In this document: positions 25,443 through 35,061 of the stretch, one piece after another
Numbering within the stretch: the stretch's first letter is position 1
Layout: every line of letters begins with the position of its first letter
Source: Rubrivivax sp.
GTDB lineage: Bacteria > Pseudomonadota > Gammaproteobacteria > Burkholderiales > Burkholderiaceae_C
Assembly (NCBI GenBank): GCA_019635285.1
Contig: JAHBZS010000009.1
Span: 1-64,000 of the forward strand
Length of the DNA: 64,000 nt
Direction: 5' to 3'
The notes under the pieces: generated by a model
What the model saw: the letters and a program-made list of their open reading frames with translations, nothing else
Database searches by the model: none
Told to the model about the DNA's origin: nothing
Position numbers and translations under genes: made by a program

Positions 25443-27919
25443 GGCCTGGGCTCCTCATGGCGATCGTTCTCGTGCCAGGCGCGTATCGAGGTGCGTGCTT
25501 CGGCGCCTTCGATGCGCAGCTTCAGTGCCCGCTCGAAGGCGCGCCGGCGTGATTCCTCGTCGTGCGCGTCGGGCGTGCCGTCTTCGGCTGCAGCCATGTC
25601 TTGTGGCGCGCGTAGATCGACGCGCGGTGCGAGGTCGGGTTCGATGCGCACAGACAGCGCAGGCGGTGCTGCCACCCCAGGCGCCGGGGGCGCCCGGCGC
25701 CACCAGAAAAACCCCGCCGACAGCAGCGCCGTGAGCGTGGAGCCCAGGGCCACGACCGGCGCCAGCGGAGTGCGCGCTTCGAGCACCAGCACGCTATCTT
25801 CGTCGACCAGGCTGCCGGGGGCGACCGATTGCCGCTCGACCGTCGGCGTGCCAAGCCGCACGCCGAGCCAGCCCTCGACGCGGCAGGGCCCGGCAACGAG
25901 GCCGGCGTTTCGCATCGCCGCTTGTGCTTCTTCGCAGCCGATGCGGCGCACCTCGGGCACCTCGACGCGCGTGATCGCGTGCAGGGTGACCGCGCTGCCC
26001 ACCGCGACGCGCTCGCCCGCCGCCGGTTGCTGGCGTCGCACCGTCTTCGCTCCGACGCGAGGGCTGGTCTCTACTTGTGCGTGCAGTCGCGCGCGATCGA
26101 CGCTCGCACGAGCTTCATCTAGAGAGCGGCCCGTGACCTCGGGCACGATCGTTTCGAGCAGCGTCTTCAACCCCACCGCGGTGCCGACGGCAGCGCGCGT
26201 GCCGGCCGGCGGCTGCTGCGCCTGCGCGCGGCGCAGCGCGGGTTCATCGGCCGAGTCGGGGCGAGCGCGCAGTTCGCGCGCGTCGATCAGCGGAAGCGCC
26301 TCCTGGAGCGTGCGGCCAACCAGCGCCGGGACCTCGGTCATGCGCTGCGTCGTCAAGGCCACGGCCGCGCCGGGTTGCACCTCACTGTTGGCCGGCGGCC
26401 GCTGCGCGACAACGACGCGCTCGCCGCCGCTGGCATCGCTGTGGCCCGAGAGACCGGCGGCGCTCACACGCTCCAGCGCATCGGGCAGATCCAGGCCAGT
26501 CACCTTGGGCACCAGGATGCCTTGCGCCACAGTGGCTTCGATCGGCCGCGTTGCCGTCAACAGCGTGCGCGCTGCCGGCTCCTGCACGAAGACGCGTCCC
26601 AAGGCCGCCGAGGGCGCAGCGACGCGGCGCCGACACTCGAAGGCAGCGAAGCCATGCCGCTGCGAGAGTGCGCGCGCTGCGTCGCATGAGGCACCGCGCA
26701 TGTCGGGCACGCTGAGTGCGAGCGTGATCTCCACCGTGCTGCCGGGCTCGACCAGCGTCTGCGGTGCCGGCGACTGCGCAGCCACGACGCGCCCGGCGGC
26801 TGCAGCCGGCCCCTCGGCGCGAGGTATCAAGCGAACCTGGCGCAATGCCGACACCGCCGCTTCTTCCGGCTTGTCGACGAGTGCCGGCACGCGCACCCGC
26901 AGCAACGGCGTGAAGGCCTGCATCGCCAGCGGCTCGACCGACGTGCCGGCAGCAGGTTGCTGGCGGAAGATGCGCCCGGGCTGTCCCAATGCCGAGGGCG
27001 TCGTCTCGGTGCGGCAGTCTAGGCTTCGGTGACCCGCCGCCAGCACGCGGCGGCGCGCCTCGTCGCATTCGAGTCCGGTGAGTGCAGGCACGGCGTAGCC
27101 TAAGGTCAGCTTGACCTCGCTGCGTGGCGCCACGCGGTCTCCGCCGTTCGGCTCCTGAGCGAGCACGCGTTGCGCCGCTTGCAGCGGCAGTGAATGGCGC
27201 GCGCGCAGGCGCGACTGTTCCAGCCTTTGCACCGCCTGGTTCAGAGCTTGGCCGCGGACCTCAGGCACCTCGACGGTGTCGGGCTCGACGACGGCGGTCG
27301 CTTGCCGCAGATTGCGCGCAATCGTCGTACCGGCTGCCGGCTGCTGCGTGTGAATGGTGTTCGCGCTTGTCCTCCCGCTGTAGGTGCCGACGCTGCACTG
27401 GACCAGTTGGATCTTTTCGCTCTCAAGGCGCCTGCGCGCTTGGTCACACGTCATGCCGATGATCGAAGGCATCTTGCGCGGCGAAGCGGCCAGCACGATC
27501 TGCACGACGGGGCGCTGGTCGGCGGTGTAAATTTGACCGGCATCGGGCTCGGTGCGCTCGACGGTCTCAGCCGATGCGTCGTATTGACCCGGCGCCAGAC
27601 GGCTCTGGAAGCCAGCGCCCGTGATCTTGCGCTGCGCCGCCGCCAGCGACATGCCGGAGACACTGGGGACGGTGAACGTGCGCGGCGGGACGATGACGTG
27701 CCGCGGGTCCGGATTCGGTTTCACTGGCGTTTGCACTTGCGCTTGCGCCTGTGGTTGTGGCTGGACCTGCACCCGTGGCAGGACCACGGCAGGCTCGACG
27801 GTACGCACGGCAACCTGCGCCGCCACTGGGCGCGCCCACGCCGATGCGAGCAGAACGAGGCACGTGAGCAGCCACGGCAGCGCGGGCAGCCGGCTCAGGC
27901 GTTCGCAGCGCTCATGCAT
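25439..27919 (-). CDS. membrane-anchored protein with ten PASTA domains
   Basis: 826 residues from the ATG at 27919 (an in-frame ATG at 27976 adds 19 residues before the signal). Layout: signal peptide (1-35, ending PVAAQ); Pro/Gln-rich linker (36-80); ten tandem PASTA-like repeats (about 80-715), each beginning VP-x-(V/L)-x-G and ending QQPAAGT or a variant; one transmembrane helix (about 718-740, VVALGSTLTALLSAGFFWW); an 86-residue charged cytoplasmic tail. Repeats 2, 4, 6 and 10 carry a Cys pair (for example MTCDQAR with LVQCSV), the others none. PASTA repeats are best known in the extracellular part of PknB-type kinases and some penicillin-binding proteins; no kinase or transpeptidase domain is present. 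A periplasmic peptidoglycan or scaffold-binding role is inferred. Confidence 0.87.
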   Translation of the reverse strand: MHERCERLSRLPALPWLLTCLVLLASAWARPVAAQVAVRTVEPAVVLPRVQVQPQPQAQAQVQTPVKPNPDPRHVIVPPRTFTVPSVSGMSLAAAQRKITGAGFQSRLAPGQYDASAETVERTEPDAGQIYTADQRPVVQIVLAASPRKMPSIIGMTCDQARRRLESEKIQLVQCSVGTYSGRTSANTIHTQQPAAGTTIARNLRQATAVVEPDTVEVPEVRGQALNQAVQRLEQSRLRARHSLPLQAAQRVLAQEPNGGDRVAPRSEVKLTLGYAVPALTGLECDEARRRVLAAGHRSLDCRTETTPSALGQPGRIFRQQPAAGTSVEPLAMQAFTPLLRVRVPALVDKPEEAAVSALRQVRLIPRAEGPAAAAGRVVAAQSPAPQTLVEPGSTVEITLALSVPDMRGASCDAARALSQRHGFAAFECRRRVAAPSAALGRVFVQEPAARTLLTATRPIEATVAQGILVPKVTGLDLPDALERVSAAGLSGHSDASGGERVVVAQRPPANSEVQPGAAVALTTQRMTEVPALVGRTLQEALPLIDARELRARPDSADEPALRRAQAQQPPAGTRAAVGTAVGLKTLLETIVPEVTGRSLDEARASVDRARLHAQVETSPRVGAKTVRRQQPAAGERVAVGSAVTLHAITRVEVPEVRRIGCEEAQAAMRNAGLVAGPCRVEGWLGVRLGTPTVERQSVAPGSLVDEDSVLVLEARTPLAPVVALGSTLTALLSAGFFWWRRAPPAPGVAAPPALSVRIEPDLAPRVDLRAPQDMAAAEDGTPDAHDEESRRRAFERALKLRIEGAEARTSIRAWHENDRHEEPRP

Positions 27920-28159
27920 CGTGCGGCCTCGTCGGAGAGAGCGCTTGAGTATCGGCAGCTCCGGGCTGCAAGCCATCCCTCACACAATCTAGGGGTGCGG
28001 CAGCGCGGGCTACGATCGCCGCCGCTCCATCAAGGCCTCGACCTTGTCCATTGGGAACCGGGGCAACTCGGCGCCGGTGCTGGCCTCGATGTGGGCAGGA
28101 GAGGACCAGCGGCTGCTGGTAGCTGTCTGCCTGCCACGGGCGTCACGCACAATCCCTAC

Positions 28160-28603
28160 GTGGCCCGCAGCCCTGATCTCACCTGCCCTTGCCGTGCGCG
28201 CGAGACCACGCCTGTTCGCTATGCGGACTGTTGCGGGCGTTGGCACGATGGGCTGGCGCGCGGCGAACACGCCCCCACGCCCGAGGCGTTGATGCGCTCG
28301 CGATACAGCGCCTACGCCCTGGTGCAGGGCCACGGCACCGAGCCGTTGCCCCTCCTTGAGTACCTGATGAAGACCTGGCATCCGTCCACCGCGCCAGGTG
28401 AGTTGGAACTGGGGCCCATCAAATGGACCGGACTCGACGTGCTACATCAGGAAGCGAGCAGCGACGCCGCTGTGGTGGAGTTCGTGGCGCACCACAAGGT
28501 CAACGGCCGCTCGAGCAAGCTGCACGAGGTGAGCCGCTTCGTGCGCGAAGGCGATGCCTGGCTCTATGTGGATGGCGTCGTCTCGCCGGGCGGACAAGAC
28601 TGA
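28160..28603 (+). CDS. YchJ-like protein (UPF0225) with single SEC-C-like motif
   Basis: About 147 residues from a GTG at 28160; a GTG at 28091 is an alternative and neither has a good ribosome binding site. The N-terminal Cys motif CPCRARETTPVRYADCC, the LMRSRYSAYALV segment, LMKTWHPST and the C-terminal VSRFVREGDAWLYVDG match YchJ proteins. The C-terminal SEC-C zinc motif found in E. coli YchJ is missing, as in many shorter relatives. Function unknown. Confidence 0.75.
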   Translation: MARSPDLTCPCRARETTPVRYADCCGRWHDGLARGEHAPTPEALMRSRYSAYALVQGHGTEPLPLLEYLMKTWHPSTAPGELELGPIKWTGLDVLHQEASSDAAVVEFVAHHKVNGRSSKLHEVSRFVREGDAWLYVDGVVSPGGQD

Positions 28604-28616
28604 TTCGCATCGCACC

Positions 28617-28763
28617 GTGAGCCCTCCCGCACGGCCGCCCTTCGATGCGTTCCTTCTCAGCTTCGATCAAGATGAGGCGATACCACCCTGGGTCCACGCC
28701 TGGCTGAATCGGATCGAAGGCAACCTTGGCAACGCCGACTGCTGGTATCGGGTGAGCCACTGA
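28617..28763 (+). CDS. small ORF, possible shortened member of a proteobacterial family
   Basis: 48 residues from a GTG at 28617. The C-terminal part (WVHAWLNRIEGNLGNADCWYR) resembles, from memory, a motif of the form WVHAYLHRxEGDxxNAxYWYRRAG in small uncharacterised Burkholderiales proteins about twice as long. The middle segment of such proteins is missing and the end is cut to VSH, so this may be a decayed copy. No ribosome binding site is seen. Confidence 0.4.
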   Translation: MSPPARPPFDAFLLSFDQDEAIPPWVHAWLNRIEGNLGNADCWYRVSH

Positions 28764-28779
28764 CGAAGAAGGAAGCGAC

Positions 28780-29706
28780 ATGGCAAGGAGGAAGACAAGT
28801 CCAGCTGAAGATGTGATGGACTTGGTGGCAATGCTGCCGTGGTGGGCAGGCGTGCTGCTGGCCGGATTGGCGTATCTCGCGCTGCACCACTTCGCCAGCC
28901 AGCCGACGGCGGCCGCGGTGCAATCAGGGCAAGTTGGCGCAATCGTGACGCAGACGCTTTGGCGCACGCTGGCATCGATTGGGCAGTACGTGCTGCCGTT
29001 CCTTTGTCTCGCGGGCGCTGCCATGTCGGCATGGCGCCGCCGAGAGCGCAAGCAGTTGATCGGCACCGTGGCCCGAAGCGAGGCGGCTGATGCTCTTGAC
29101 GGGATGAGCTGGCAGCAGTTCGAACGTCTCGTCGGCGAGGGCTTTCGTCTCCAGGGCTATCGCGTTATGGAAACTGGCGGCGGCGGGGCAGACGGCGGCA
29201 TTGATCTTGTGCTGAACAAGGACGGCGAAAAGTACCTCGTTCAATGCAAACAGTGGCGCGCGTTTCGAGTGGGCATCGAAGTCGTGCGCGAACTGTATGG
29301 CGTGATGGCAGCCAAAGGGGCAGCTGGTGGTTTTGTAGTGACGTCGGGACGCTTCACAGACGAGGCGCGCAAGTTCGCCGAAGGCCGAAACGTCCAGCTG
29401 ATCGGTGGCACTCGGCTGCGCGCGCTGATCAAGCAGGCAGCAGGAACCACACAGCAAGTCCCTGGCAGGCCCGCTGCTGTTGCTCCCAGTGCCGCCGCGC
29501 CTGCGGCTGCGGCGCCCTCCTGCCCCATCTGTGCGAAGGCATGGTTCGCCGTACCGCGAAGCGCGGCGCGAATGCCGGCAGCGAGTTCTGGGGATGCTCG
29601 GTCTACCCTTCATGCAGGGGGACGCGACCGATCGGCTGAGTCGAACGCACGGGGCCGGTGTCGGCCTCGGTTGTTTTCGACTCTATTGATCAGTTTTCGA
29701 CCTTAA
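28780..29706 (+). pseudogene. membrane-anchored Mrr-type (type IV) restriction endonuclease, frameshifted zinc ribbon
   Basis: The readable frame gives 308 residues: two hydrophobic segments (about 12-33 and 64-83), then an Mrr-like nuclease domain (about 105-220) with FERLVGEGFR, GGIDLVL and the QCK of LVQCKQW, the PD-(D/E)xK catalytic set. After CPIC (codon at 29521) the frame continues as unrelated sequence, but the next frame, from 29541 to the stop at 29637-29639, encodes MVRRTAKRGANAGSEFWGCS and YPSCRGTRPIG, a topoisomerase-type zinc ribbon end. A single missing base near 29536-29541 would explain this. The nuclease domain itself is intact, so the truncated product may still cut modified DNA; alternatively it is a sequencing error. 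Confidence 0.8.
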
Positions 29707-29764
29707 TGGCCTGTTTACGAGCATTTTTTTTGGTCGGAGTACGCGCGCACAGAGGGGCTCGCGA

Positions 29765-31603
<1,839 letters not shown>

Positions 31604-31760
31604 GGGAAGCCTTGGGTCGAGTGAGAGAGTGCGGGAATGGTAGGCAGGTCGTCATGCAATATGCTTTCAAATCAATGAATGATTCGATCAAATTGCAATT
31701 GCATATCTACTGCGTGAAATAATCGGTCTATTCTTCGCGCATATATGGCCCATTGATTTC
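31604..31760. promoter_or_regulatory. glmS / Lrp-regulator intergenic region with inverted repeats
   Basis: This 157-bp AT-rich gap carries ATGCAAT at 31654-31660 and its inverse ATTGCAT at 31698-31704, the latter within the palindromic run AATTGCAATT. AT-rich dyads spaced by a few helical turns are usual for Lrp/AsnC proteins, which are often autoregulated. Promoter positions are not certain. No glmS ribozyme is present. Confidence 0.4.
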
Positions 31761-32240
31761 GTGCAAAACATCACACTCGACGCCACCGACCTGCGCCTGC
31801 TGGAACTGCTGCAGCAGGACGCCTCGCTGTCCAACCAGGACCTGGCCGCCGCCGCGCACGTGTCGCCGGCCACCGGGCTGCGCCGCGTGCGCCGGCTGGT
31901 CGAGGCCGGCGTGATCGAGCGGCGGGTGGCGCTGCTGTCGCACGAACGGCTGGGCCACGGCCTGACGGCGATCGTCGAGATCACCCTCGACCGCCAGGGC
32001 GCCGAGCACCTGGCGGCCTTCGAGCAGCGGGCCGTGGCCGACGCGGCCGTGCAGCAGTGCTACCGCGTGTCGCCGGGGCCGGACTTCGTGCTCGTCGTCT
32101 GGGCCGCCGACATGCCGGCCTACCAGGCGCTGGTGCAGCGCCTGTTCACGCAGGACGCCAACGTGCGCCAGGTCAAGGCCTACTTCAGCGTGCAGCGCGC
32201 CAAGTTCGCGCCGGCCATCGGGCTGCCGGCCGCGCGCTGA
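31761..32240 (+). CDS. Lrp/AsnC-family transcriptional regulator
   Basis: 159 residues from a GTG. N-terminal helix-turn-helix (LDATDLRLLELLQQDASLSN and VSPATGLRRVRRLVEAGVIE), C-terminal RAM ligand/oligomerisation domain (about 70-150, CYRVSPGPDFVLVV). It likely responds to an amino acid and acts as an octamer on the AT-rich intergenic region it shares with glmS. Confidence 0.92.
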   Translation: MQNITLDATDLRLLELLQQDASLSNQDLAAAAHVSPATGLRRVRRLVEAGVIERRVALLSHERLGHGLTAIVEITLDRQGAEHLAAFEQRAVADAAVQQCYRVSPGPDFVLVVWAADMPAYQALVQRLFTQDANVRQVKAYFSVQRAKFAPAIGLPAAR

Positions 32241-32304
32241 CGTGCCCGGGCGGGGGGGGGCGCAGAATCGGCGCTCCCCCGACCCTCAACTGGAAAGCGC
32301 CCGC

Positions 32305-32622
32305 ATGATCCACGTCGTCGCCGTCATCACCGCCCAGCCCGGCCAGCGCGCCAAGGTGCTGGAAGCCTTCCTGGCCAACACCGCCGCGGTGCGCGCCGAG
32401 CAAGGCTGCATCGAATACACCGCCACCATCGACGCCGAGGGCCTGCCGCCCACGCCCGGCAGCATCGGCGAGGACAGCTTCATCGTCGTCGAGAAGTGGG
32501 CCAGCCTGGCCGCGCTGCAAGCGCATGGGGCGGCGCCGCACATGAAGGCCTATGGCGCGAAGGTCAAGGACCTGGTGGCCAAGCGGGTGATCCACATCCT
32601 GCAGCCGGTGCAGGCCGGCTGA
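32305..32622 (+). CDS. antibiotic biosynthesis monooxygenase (ABM) domain protein
   Basis: 105 residues; a single dimeric alpha/beta ABM barrel: IHVVAVITAQPGQRAKVLEAF, EQGCIEYT, FIVVEKWASLAALQAH, HMKAY. Such small proteins act as quinol or haem-independent monooxygenases or in quinone reduction; substrate unknown. Nine consecutive G residues lie 44-52 bp upstream. Confidence 0.88.
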   Translation: MIHVVAVITAQPGQRAKVLEAFLANTAAVRAEQGCIEYTATIDAEGLPPTPGSIGEDSFIVVEKWASLAALQAHGAAPHMKAYGAKVKDLVAKRVIHILQPVQAG

Positions 32623-32632
32623 AGCCCAGGCC

Positions 32633-33817
32633 TCAGCCCGCGCGCAGCAGCGCCAGCCCCTTCAGGTACTCGCCCTCGGGAAAGAACAGCGTCGCCGGGT
32701 GGTCGGGCGCCGCGGCCAGGCGCTCGACGATGGCCGCGTCGACGCCGGCATCCATGGCCGCCCCGGCGACGATCTTCTGGAACAGCTCCGGCCCGATGCC
32801 GCCCGAGCACGAAAAGGTCAGCAGCAGCCCGCCGGGGCGCAGCAGCAGCAGCGCCAGGCGGTTGATGTCCTTGTAGGCGCGCGCCGCGCGCTCGGCCTGC
32901 GCTGCGCTGGCCGCAAACTTCGGCGGGTCCAGCACGATGGCGTCGAAGCTCCGGCCGCGCTGCAGCTGCTCGCGCAGGTAGGCGTTGACGTCTGCGTCCA
33001 CGGCCTCGTGCCGGGCCGCGTCGAAGCCGTTCAGGCGCACGTGCTCGGTGGCCTGCGCCAGCGCCGGCGCCGACGAGTCGACGCTGACCACGCGCTGCGC
33101 GCCGCCGGCCAGCGCGGCCAGCGAAAAGCCGCCGGTGTAGCTGTAGCAGTTGAGCACCTCGGCGCTGCCCAGCCGGCGCACCCAGCGCGCGAAGGCCTGG
33201 CGGCTGTCGCGTTGGTCGAGGTAGTAACCGGTCTTGTGGCCCTGCGCCACGTCCACCTGCAGCTGCCAGCCGTGCTCGCGGATGGTGAAGCGCGTGTCGC
33301 CGCCGCCGCGCAGCCAGCCGGTGGCCGGCGCCAGGCCCTCGAGCTTGCGCACGCCGACGTCGGAGCGCTCGTACAGCCGCGACAGCCCGGTGGCCTGCAG
33401 CAGCGCGTCGGCGATCAGCGCCTTCCAGCGCTCGCTGCCGGCAAACAGGAACTGCGCGCTCAAGGCCTCGGCATAGCGGTCCACCACCAGGCCGGGCAGG
33501 CCGTCGGCCTCGCCGTGCACCAGCCGCTGCGCGTCGCTGTCGATCCCCAGCCGCGCCCGCAGCGCCAGCGCCGCAGCGATGCGCCGCGCGAAGAAGGCGG
33601 CGTCGATCCGCTCGGCCTCGTCGAAGCTCCAGGCACGCACGCGGATCGCCGAGGCCGGGCTGTAGGCGCCCCAGGCCAGGAAGCGGCCGTCGTGGGCTTC
33701 GACGCGCACCGTCTCGCCGGCATCGGCACGGCCCTTGGCGATGCTGCCCTCGAACACCCAGGGGTGGCGGCGCAGCAGCGAACGTTCCTTGCCCTCGCGC
33801 AGGCGGATGGCTTTCAT
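32633..33817 (-). CDS. rlmI: 23S rRNA (cytosine-5-)-methyltransferase, RlmI-like
   Basis: 394 residues. N-terminal PUA domain (KERSLLRRHPWVFEGSI), central RlmI domain (GLPGLVVDRY, GHKTGYYLDQRDSR) and a class I SAM domain (VLNCYSYTGGFSLAA; DAIVLDPPKFA with the LDPPxF motif; FSCSGG). The pattern matches RlmI (YccW), which makes m5C1962 in 23S rRNA. It is a single-gene unit, convergent with the ABM gene. Confidence 0.9.
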   Translation of the reverse strand: MKAIRLREGKERSLLRRHPWVFEGSIAKGRADAGETVRVEAHDGRFLAWGAYSPASAIRVRAWSFDEAERIDAAFFARRIAAALALRARLGIDSDAQRLVHGEADGLPGLVVDRYAEALSAQFLFAGSERWKALIADALLQATGLSRLYERSDVGVRKLEGLAPATGWLRGGGDTRFTIREHGWQLQVDVAQGHKTGYYLDQRDSRQAFARWVRRLGSAEVLNCYSYTGGFSLAALAGGAQRVVSVDSSAPALAQATEHVRLNGFDAARHEAVDADVNAYLREQLQRGRSFDAIVLDPPKFAASAAQAERAARAYKDINRLALLLLRPGGLLLTFSCSGGIGPELFQKIVAGAAMDAGVDAAIVERLAAAPDHPATLFFPEGEYLKGLALLRAG

Positions 33818-33865
33818 GCCGCCATTGTGGGCGTGGTTCCCGCCACCTCTCCCTTGAGCGCGCGG

Positions 33866-34552
33866 TCAGCGCGGCGGCGCACCCACCGCGCGCAGCAGGT
33901 CGGCCAGGGTGCGGCCCGGCTCGTCGCGGAAGCACTCGTCCAGCGCCTCGACGGCGCGCACGCGGTCGAGGCGGAAGCTGCGGAAGTCCTGGCGCAGCTC
34001 GCACCAGGCGGCCAGCGTCCACACCGCGCCCCAGAAGAAGCAGCCCAGCGGCCGCACCACGCGCGCGCTGGCGCGGCCCTGCTCGTCGACGTACTGCAGG
34101 CGCAGTTTGCGGCGGTCGAGCACGGCGCGGCGCATGGCCTGCAGCGCGTCGCGCACCTCGGGCGCGATGCCGGCATCGGGCGCAAACAGCGCCAGGCTCT
34201 CGGCCGCGGCGCGTGCGTCCGTCGGCAGCACCGACAGGATCTTGGCCAGCGCGGCTTCGGCCTCGGCGGCCATCGCCGCATCGAGCCGCGGCTGCGCGAT
34301 GCGCACCGCGGCCACCAGGGCCTGCGCTTCGGGGGAGGTGAACATCAGCGGTGGCAGCGTGTAGCCCGGGCGCAGCCGGTAGCCGACGCCGGCCTCGCCC
34401 TCGATGGGCACGCCGCGCGCCTGCAGGTCGGCCACGTCGCGGTAGACCGTGCGCACCGACACTTCCAGCCAGCCGGCCAGCTGTTCGGCGGTGGCCAGCC
34501 GCCTGCCGCGCAGGCGCTGCACCAGCTCGAACAGGCGGTCGGCACGGCGCAT
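33866..34552 (-). CDS. YafY-type HTH/WYL-domain transcriptional regulator
   Basis: 228 residues. The N-terminal DeoR-like winged helix (RADRLFELVQRLRGRRLATAEQLA, VSVRTVYRDVADLQ) is followed by a WYL domain (about 135-225, GCFFWGAVWTLAAWCELR and FRSFRLDRV) thought to bind a ligand or nucleic acid. The VOC-protein gene lies directly upstream on the same strand, a frequent pairing, so it may be a coregulated unit. Confidence 0.9.
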   Translation of the reverse strand: MRRADRLFELVQRLRGRRLATAEQLAGWLEVSVRTVYRDVADLQARGVPIEGEAGVGYRLRPGYTLPPLMFTSPEAQALVAAVRIAQPRLDAAMAAEAEAALAKILSVLPTDARAAAESLALFAPDAGIAPEVRDALQAMRRAVLDRRKLRLQYVDEQGRASARVVRPLGCFFWGAVWTLAAWCELRQDFRSFRLDRVRAVEALDECFRDEPGRTLADLLRAVGAPPR

Positions 34553-34565
34553 CGGCGACGGGCTA

Positions 34566-34937
34566 TCAGGCGTCGGCGTGCAGGCCGACGCGGTTGCCTT
34601 CGCTGTCCTGGATGTGCGCGAACACGCCCATGCCGTCGGGCAGCGTGACCTTCGGCGTCAGCAGCTTGCCGCCGGCCTGTTCCAGCCGCTGCAGCGCCGC
34701 GTCCAGCGTGGGCGTGGCACCCAGGTAGGGCAGCGTGCCGCCGGCTGCCGGCTCCAGGCCGGGGGCCTGCATCAGGCAGCCGCCGACGCCCGGCTGCTCA
34801 TAGGGGAACACGGCCAGCGTCGCCTGCGGGCCCATCGCCTCGCGCCGCAGCGCCACGCCGAGCAGCGTCTCGTAGAAGCGCTGAGCGCGGTCGATGTCGC
34901 GGGCGGGGATCTCGAACCAGTTGAGGGCGTTCTTCAT
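34566..34937 (-). CDS. VOC-family (glyoxalase/bleomycin-resistance-like) protein
   Basis: 123 residues with two beta-alpha-beta-beta-beta modules: NALNWFEIPARDIDRAQRFYETLLG, and LLTPKVTLPDGMGVFAHIQDSEGNRVGL. The ATG at 34937 follows a strong AAGGAGCC ribosome site. That site is the 3' arm of a perfect 8-bp hairpin, so initiation may be controlled. The likely role is metal-dependent conversion or sequestration of a small molecule; not more specific. Confidence 0.88.
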   Translation of the reverse strand: MKNALNWFEIPARDIDRAQRFYETLLGVALRREAMGPQATLAVFPYEQPGVGGCLMQAPGLEPAAGGTLPYLGATPTLDAALQRLEQAGGKLLTPKVTLPDGMGVFAHIQDSEGNRVGLHADA

Positions 34938-34942
34938 GTCAG

Positions 34943-34968
34943 GGCTCCTTGGGGTGGATGAAGGAGCC
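34943..34968 (-). promoter_or_regulatory. hairpin sequestering the ribosome binding site of the VOC gene
   Basis: Read on the minus strand, GGCTCCTT (34968-34961), a ten-base loop, and AAGGAGCC (34950-34943) form a perfect 8-bp stem. The 3' arm is the Shine-Dalgarno sequence, six bases ahead of the ATG at 34937. Such a stem would block 30S binding until melted or bypassed. Confidence 0.6.
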
Positions 34969-35061
34969 GCCATCGTGCGCTGGGGCTGCTGACAGCGTGG
35001 TGGCAGCAGCCTCGGCGCCACCCGGCCCGCGGCTGCGCCGCCCGTCGTCAGCATGCCAGCG

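Noticed and set aside
29724..29731. Run of eight T after the nuclease gene as an intrinsic terminator
   Set aside because: No stable GC hairpin directly ahead of the run.
31604..31760. glmS ribozyme in front of glmS
   Set aside because: No matching core; the gap is AT-rich regulatory DNA and the ribozyme is known from Gram-positives.
32252..32260. Run of nine G as a phase-variable tract
   Set aside because: It lies outside any coding region, over 40 bp from the next start, with no promoter spacing that it would clearly alter.
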